NCBI GenBank assembly: GCA_902702965.1
Contig: CACRXP010000684.1
Coordinates: 286,953 to 350,952, forward strand
Length of the DNA: 64,000 bases
DNA from: Spirometra erinaceieuropaei
Lineage: Eukaryota > Platyhelminthes > Cestoda > Diphyllobothriidea > Diphyllobothriidae
Reading direction: 5' to 3'
This document shows positions 60,201-64,000 of this stretch, piece by piece (position 1 is the stretch's first letter; the number at the start of each line of letters is the position of its first letter). A program made the position numbers and the translations under genes. Below the pieces are notes generated by a model that did no database searches, had not been told where the DNA came from, and saw only the letters and a program-made list of their open reading frames with translations.

Positions 60201-60785
60201 AGGGTCCAGGAACGTTCGTACATTCCAGCATCCAATACCGAGAGTCCTTCCACGATTGAATAGTCCAGCTCGCATACTATTCGCCCGCACCACTGGACCA
60301 GGGTTGCGGAGCGCGTCGGTTCCCGCGGACGCCGTAGCATGGATCGTAGTACTGTGATCGGACATTTTTCATGAGGTGTCTTGGGAATTTTGAATACGGG
60401 CGGGTCCCCAACAGCCGCTCGGATTGTTTGTTCGAGGTTGTCTCCTCTAGCGCTTTGGCTTAAAAGCCTAACCACAAAGCAGCGGTGGCTAGTAAACTTA
60501 TTTAATGGCGGTTTACGGTCGCCATGTCACAATGCCGTCATTGGGTTTTGCGGCATTTTATAAGGCTTTCAGCGTGCCAGACTTCAGCCCACCGCACCCT
60601 GGTAGCAATGTCGCTGCCGGTCCGCGACTGCTTATTCGTCAGACCTGGGTCTGCTTATTTCGCAGCTAACCTTCACTGAAGGTCGTCCCACTATCCGCCA
60701 CCTGTGGACGCGCCGGGTAGCCAGCAGCTAGGCTAACGGGCAACCCGTCTTCCCGGATACCAAATATGAGTAAGCGTCTCGCTGT
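57251..60785 (-). mobile_element. Complete RTE-type LINE
   Basis: The element contains the single intact ORF 57294-60365. Its 5' leader is about 420 bases, inferred from alignment with the old copy up to about 60785. The 3' UTR is only about 25 bases, ending in a short tandem (caagta)n tail at 57251-57270. A very short 3' UTR followed by a short tandem tail, with no poly(A), is characteristic of the RTE clade. The 3' end sits directly against the 3' end of an older copy of the same family on the other strand. I could not define a target-site duplication. Confidence 0.8.
57294..60365 (-). CDS. RTE LINE polyprotein: AP endonuclease and reverse transcriptase
   Basis: A 1023-residue frame, complete from ATG (60365) to TAG (57294). 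It would nick target DNA and copy the element's RNA in place by target-primed reverse transcription. Residues ~45-296 are an apurinic-type endonuclease with all key positions: N48 (CWNVRTF), E77 (LSEVR), D189 and N191 (AGDWNGRTG), D258 (SQIDYILV), D288-H289 (GSDHVLV). Residues ~300-500 are a basic linker. Reverse transcriptase covers ~505-800: fingers 'NKAPGEDGIPAEIF' (521-534) and 'CENYRGISLIDVAAKIF', motif A 'FVDFAAAFDSV' (D651), motif B 'SGVRQGCILSPILFNYAID', motif C 'LDYADDIALL' (750-753). The C-terminal ~200 residues hold the RTE-typical 'HHCLRIILRVKLTDFVSNET' and 'RRLRWFGHVLRR' blocks. Length fits the clade (about 1000). There is no gag-like ORF1, as expected for RTE. The frame has no stop or frameshift, so it may be active or recently so. 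Confidence 0.93.
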   Translation of the reverse strand: MSDHSTTIHATASAGTDALRNPGPVVRANSMRAGLFNRGRTLGIGCWNVRTFLDPGTQSLTARSLHQYNVDVCCLSEVRLPDSGSREIKIPGVESHFTLYHSGPLDSSGRHGVAIALSQQADLALLAWEPVNDRMAYVRLKGHFTNISIVAVYSPTSAAEQRDKEAFYSQLQALVERLPRRDLLIVAGDWNGRTGPGDSTTSHLLGRFGLGSRCENGERLLNFADRNRLLVTNTCFQHRKKHLLTWYSNDGRTASQIDYILVSSRFRSWVHDSRSMRGAETGNAHGSDHVLVRTRLKVHLSSAPKMPRPRRLNVAKIRQASTAEALSREIRTCFTTRADGEVRNQWSSLKTSVYGAAEKILGYTQRRRSDWISERTLQLSAQTARARSRNDDYFRQLRKMTSKSARDDRKQYWAEIATSMEQASNVGDTRKLYRLIRQVSGKPSTLSDSVRDVNGGFIADNSAKVERWREHFEHHLNFDTQPTSSLLSSTAEFLPSPIYAVPCDPPSEEEVADAIRKLRNNKAPGEDGIPAEIFKSCVDTLAPWLHEVIERAWRDEVVPDDWGLGILVPILKKGDKTRCENYRGISLIDVAAKIFAIVLLRRFQAVRDSRTRPNQAGFRAGRGCADQIFTLRRILEFRHSYQQPTAVCFVDFAAAFDSVHRESLWRIMALDGVPAKIIAMIKAYYRSTTARVLVRNNLSQPFGIRSGVRQGCILSPILFNYAIDWILGRALRDGDGVEFAPGYRLTDLDYADDIALLASSYGDLQSMVSRVNEVAKAVGLSINAGKTKVFSSCIPDQEKAPLGIDGCQLEEVDSFKYLGARLLPNGQSKDDIVSRIDAARWVFSSLRKCLWSRRDLSIATKIRVYRASVRSVLLYGCECWALRVEDDRKLEVFDHHCLRIILRVKLTDFVSNETVRARCDNIARITQAIQERRLRWFGHVLRRPPQELSVTALDPAPLPHWRRRRGGQFKTWLDTVRQDMEVVLGPSVFGLRRWRREWVELSRSAAADRHAWRGTVRDIIEAG

Positions 60786-61640
60786 CCTGAGATTTGGATA
60801 TTCATTCAAGACCAAAGTCCATAGGTAGGGATATTAGCGTCTGGAAATCTTCCTCCGCGTCCTGGTGGTATTCCTGCTGGTGATGGACAACTGTCTATGT
60901 CAGAGTCTGGACTCTATATCTGATTTCTACGAAAGCGCCGATCAGCTGGCGGTCAGAGTCAAAATCAGACGGTTTGGTCGATCTAACGCCGGTCCTAACT
61001 CTGATGCGCTACTCTACTGTGTAAAATTTTGTCAGAAACTTTCCCAGCACAAACTCACAGGAACCTGTGGCCTTTGTCCACACGTGTTAACACCGAACTG
61101 TCCTCTCTTCAGGTTGAAGATAACGGACTTCACAAGTATCTCCCGAGGCCCTCTTTACTGCCAGACACACGTATCATTCCATGTATGATGGAAGCTAGCA
61201 TAGCGTTCTTCTCTACTTGGAATTGCTTCTCTGCCTCGCCAGGAGTCTTCAGACGCGGAATTTGTTTGATTCAGTCATCCAGGATAGTTTATTTTGTCTT
61301 AGAATCTACTGGGACATTCCGCAGGATGTGCATGATTTTTTTAATCTCGAATAAGAGCTGCATAGCTTCTTTTCTGCGTCCAATAGTCACATACCACCCA
61401 ACCTATTGCTCAGCTGCTGCTGCTGGAGGAGGGGGAGGGGGAGGGGGATGGGGAGGAGGAGGAGGAAGGTGTCACCAGAAGAATAGGCGATTAGACGCAT
61501 TTTCAGTATTTGCATGCGTTAGGAGCTTCGTTCCTCTATATGGATGAGGGCATCATCATGGTTACGTGGCCGTATTTTCGTTATGAGGCCGTCAAGTCGC
61601 CACAATGCTGACCCAGCGGGTAGAGCTGCTGTCAGCCGGC
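60786..61640. other. No gene recognised; G/A-rich simple repeat inside
   Basis: Plus frames 60865-61188 and 61029-61547 overlap in different registers; the second translates a glycine run through the GGGGGA tract. No domain was seen. Confidence 0.4.
61424..61470. repeat. (GGGGGA/GGA)n simple repeat
   Basis: 'ggagggggagggggaggggg' followed by (gga)n. It is strongly purine-skewed and could form G-quadruplex or triplex structures. Confidence 0.85.
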
Positions 61641-62078
61641 TGTCAAGATGGTATGGTCGATAACACAAAGGTCCCCAAATCAGAAGTCAGGGAAGGCAGA
61701 TTGTGTTGGACAACTTTACTGACGTGTAAGAGGCTCCGCGAACAGTTGTCCCAGGCTATCCCTCCAGGCAAGTAGTTCTTCCGTGTCCGCAAATCAGATT
61801 GCGTTGGACAATTTTACTGACGTTTAAGACCGTGCCAGAGGCTCTGCAAGCAGTTGTCCCAGGCTGTCTCTCCAGACAAGTAGTTTTTTCCGTGTCCGCC
61901 GTTGAGGTTGTTGTGCGCCGTCCGTCAGCTAATCAGAGAAGTGGCAGCGTTGATTGGTTTCGAGCTCTCGCGAGGGTAGTGACAAGCCTCGCGCGACCCC
62001 AACAGCTGATCGACAGGGAACGTGAGGCGGACAGAAAGGCAGTGAGGAAAAACGCGGAATGCCACAGTACCCCCAGGC
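61640..62078 (-). mobile_element. Putative 3' LTR region of the Gypsy element
   Basis: On the minus strand the pol frame ends just after 'HVTRSGRHSRFPGRL'. It is followed by a G run ('ccagcctgggggtac') resembling a polypurine tract, and then 'tgtggcattccgcg', a possible LTR start with TG. The far boundary is not identified, and the 5' LTR would lie beyond the window, so repeat identity cannot be checked here. Confidence 0.35.
61698..61899 (-). repeat. Tandem ~100-bp duplication, probably within a Gypsy LTR
   Basis: Unit 61698-61790 and unit 61795-61899 share 'cagattg.gttggacaa.ttt', 'ttactgacgt.taaga' and 'cagttgtcccaggct'. They also share 'ccag.caagtagtt' and 'ccgtgtccgc'. Unit 2 has a small insertion ('ccgtgcc'). 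It lies downstream (minus strand) of the integrase end, where the 3' LTR of the Gypsy element is expected. Confidence 0.7.
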
Positions 62079-64000
62079 TGGACCAGGGGCGGCGTGGAGC
62101 GGTGCCGAGCGAAATGCCCATGTCTAAAAATATGAGTAATCAAACGTCCAGGAAAACGAGAATGGCGTCCACTACGGGTGACATATACAGGGGCACAGGG
62201 GAGGGTGTTTATGTCTTGCGGCTACGGCGGTGGAGGTTGATGAGGAGGCAGTTGCAGTTGGGAGAAACGGCTATGGAGGAAGAAGGAGGATACGGGGCTG
62301 AGCGAAAGAGGGTCGAGGAGATGGGGCAGGGGGTATGGAATCAGAGGGCTCATCCGGAAGAGTGTTTGGGAAATCAGCTCGGAGACGGTCCATGATCACG
62401 ATCTCCTCGCGAGTTCCGCGTTGGATGCGGAAGTTCATTGTCCTACGAGAGGTAACTCGGAAGGGGCCATCGTAGGGTAGTTTCGGTGGCTGGCCTACCT
62501 GACTTCGCCAGCACGTCGCCAAGTTTTTCTCGAGGTAATACTTGGAGACAGATGGTCTGGGCGGAACCGGGGAGTGTCCACATCAGTTCCGAAGACAGTG
62601 CAGGAGGTTGGTGGGATCTTCGACCTCATCTCGATGGTTGGCGGGATCATCTTGCCAGGAAGTCGGACGGTGGTGCCGAGCACCAATTCAGAGGCGGAGC
62701 AGTCGAAGTCCGACTTGAGAGAGGAGCGGACGCCCAACAGGACCAGGGGAAGGTGGGCCTTCCAGTTATCCGGATCGTCTGTGACACGTAGGGATGCCTT
62801 TAACTGGCAGAGAAACCGCTCGACCATCTGGTTGGCTGCCGGATGATAGGCTGTAGTGCGGATGCGAGTACAACCTAAAAGGAGAAAGGAGACTCGAAGA
62901 GGTCAGATTCAAACTGGGCGCCATGATCAATCGTAATTTTGGAGGGGTGAGGCCCATGGGCTTTCAGATTCATGGATGATGCCCCCCTGAAGCATGTGCT
63001 CGAACTCCGCCTTGGCGGCAGCAAGACGTGCAGACTTGAGGCGGCGAGAATAAGCAGGTGGCGATTGGCGAGGTGTTGGCGGCCTGAAGGAAGAGACTGG
63101 GATTAGGGCACCAACGACCGCCTGTGGTGCGAGGAATGGCACTCAGTTGCGCACCAGTATTGACCAAAAGACGCCTGCCACTCCAGTTGTCGCAGACGTA
63201 ATATGTGCGACCGGGGTTAGAGTTTCCACGAAGAGTTGTCGCACTGATCTTTGGGCTGACCCGTTTGTTCTCTTTAGAGATGAAAGAGCAGGGGTAGATG
63301 TAGCAACAGGCTTTAGCACCAAAGGTGGTGTGATACCAGCAGGTGGCGGCAGTGTTGGAGCGAGTTGAGTGTGTAAACTAGACATGCCGGTTAGATGGCC
63401 TTGCTGAACTCTGGGATGATAAAGGAGCTGGCTGCTACCAGTAGAAGCGAATAACTGGCGGTTCTCGAAGAGAAGTCATATCTTGGGCAATCTTTGCAAC
63501 CACAGACTTCAGGTTGGAGAGAGGAGACAGGAGAAATTGAGGAAGTTGAGAGAGCGGAGAGCCATGGCTTGGAAAAACCGTGCATCTCCATAAGCCGTTC
63601 GGCCAGCCGAGTAAAGTGTGCAGCCGAAAGAATACCAGAAGCAGGTACCAAAATAAGCAGCACTTTCGGTGGATAGTTGTCATTGGGGACGCCTGACTAT
63701 ATCGTAGATTGGGAAGAAGGAAGGTTAACGTTCGCAAGGGGTCACCATATGTCGATGATAGTGTGGTATAGTCGACGGCAGCATTTCCTCGTCCATAAGT
63801 GTCGTTTCCAACAGCACACAGCGTCCCATAGCAAGGTGGGCGCAGAGACGGCGACTTGCGCCATAAAGGCCCCATTAAGAAGGAACTATGCAGCCTGACC
63901 GTCCGTCAAGCCGAATTATCCCGTCAGTTGGCAGCCTTCCAAGTCAGGACGTTTAGTGCGCCGTAATCTATTTAAGCGCGTCATATGGTTTATATTGAAG
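62079..64000 (-). pseudogene. Ty3/Gypsy element (CsRn1-like), internally deleted, gag-pro-IN remnants
   Basis: Minus-strand order, with frame changes. First come Gag traces including 'HFTRLAERLMEMHGFSKPWL' (near 63640). A Gag Cys/His box 'TCWYHTTFGAKACCYIYPC' follows (near 63340), of the C-x2-H ... C-x4-C style I associate with the CsRn1 lineage. The protease start is 'GRRLLVNTGAQLSAIP' (near 63180; N replaces D in the D-T-G-A active site). The RT N-terminus is 'KAEFEHMLQGGIIHESESPW' with 'ASPL' (near 63010-62950). The sequence then jumps at about 62945 into integrase 'ITIDHGAQFESDLFESPF'. Integrase continues as 'MVERFLCQLKASLRVTDDPD', 'FDCSASELVLGTTVRLPG' and the C-terminal 'PYDGPFRVTSRRTMNFRIQR' (62420). 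About the whole RT-RNase H and integrase core are missing. It is dead or non-autonomous and continues beyond 64000. Confidence 0.8.

Noticed and set aside
61029..61547. 172-residue glycine-containing plus-strand protein
   Set aside because: It reads through the GGGGGA simple repeat, overlaps another frame in a different register and has no domain.
61799..62395. 198-residue plus-strand frame
   Set aside because: It is antisense to the end of the Gypsy pol and presumed LTR, where the minus strand gives recognisable integrase C-terminal and TRSGR-type sequence.

Overview
This window reads as non-coding, transposon-dense DNA from a parasitic flatworm. A diphyllobothriid tapeworm is my best guess and a trematode is the main alternative. 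The pointers are several RTE-type and CR1-type LINEs, a Penelope-like element, a Gypsy element with a CsRn1-style Cys/His box in Gag, tRNA-derived SINEs, a Helitron helicase remnant and many degenerate TTAGGG-like tracts. One candidate gene has a putative 37-nt intron, and very small introns are known in flatworms. No bacterial or viral gene organisation is visible. A 60-base N run at 36924-36983 marks an assembly gap.

Layout. Bases 1-441 are the right half of a palindromic (foldback) element. Up to about 30 kb the DNA is AT-rich, with scattered copies of an element carrying degenerate TTAGGG arrays (1.0, 4.5, 6.3, 18.5, 21.0, 23.3 and 29.3 kb). This part also holds a SINE nest with a perfect 134-bp-arm palindrome (9.66-10.53 kb), a Penelope-like remnant (14.3 kb), two copies of a 370-bp MITE (18.0 and 20.1 kb), a CR1-like fragment (24 kb) and a decayed copy of a second RTE family (24.9-26.05 kb). 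At 31.4-32.1 kb a second SINE nest abuts a decayed Helitron helicase (32.1-33.6 kb, minus strand). From 37.5 to 46.1 kb there are three more foldback elements, GTA-type simple repeats, a decayed LINE on the minus strand and GC-rich direct repeats. A broken CR1 element (47.3-49.5 kb, plus) and a second CR1-like remnant (49.9-51.2 kb, minus) follow. A possible small gene lies at 53.26-53.73 kb.

The only long intact reading frame is an RTE LINE polyprotein of 1023 residues (57294-60365, minus) with complete endonuclease and reverse transcriptase motifs. It lies tail-to-tail with an old, heavily mutated copy of the same family (54.28-57.25 kb, plus). The right end (about 62.0-64.0 kb, minus) is an internally deleted Gypsy element that jumps from the start of reverse transcriptase straight into the integrase.

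How the parts could work together is inference. The intact RTE could supply endonuclease and reverse transcriptase in cis and perhaps to SINEs. The MITE and foldback elements would depend on transposases encoded elsewhere. All protein identifications rest on motif reading by eye; no database search was run.
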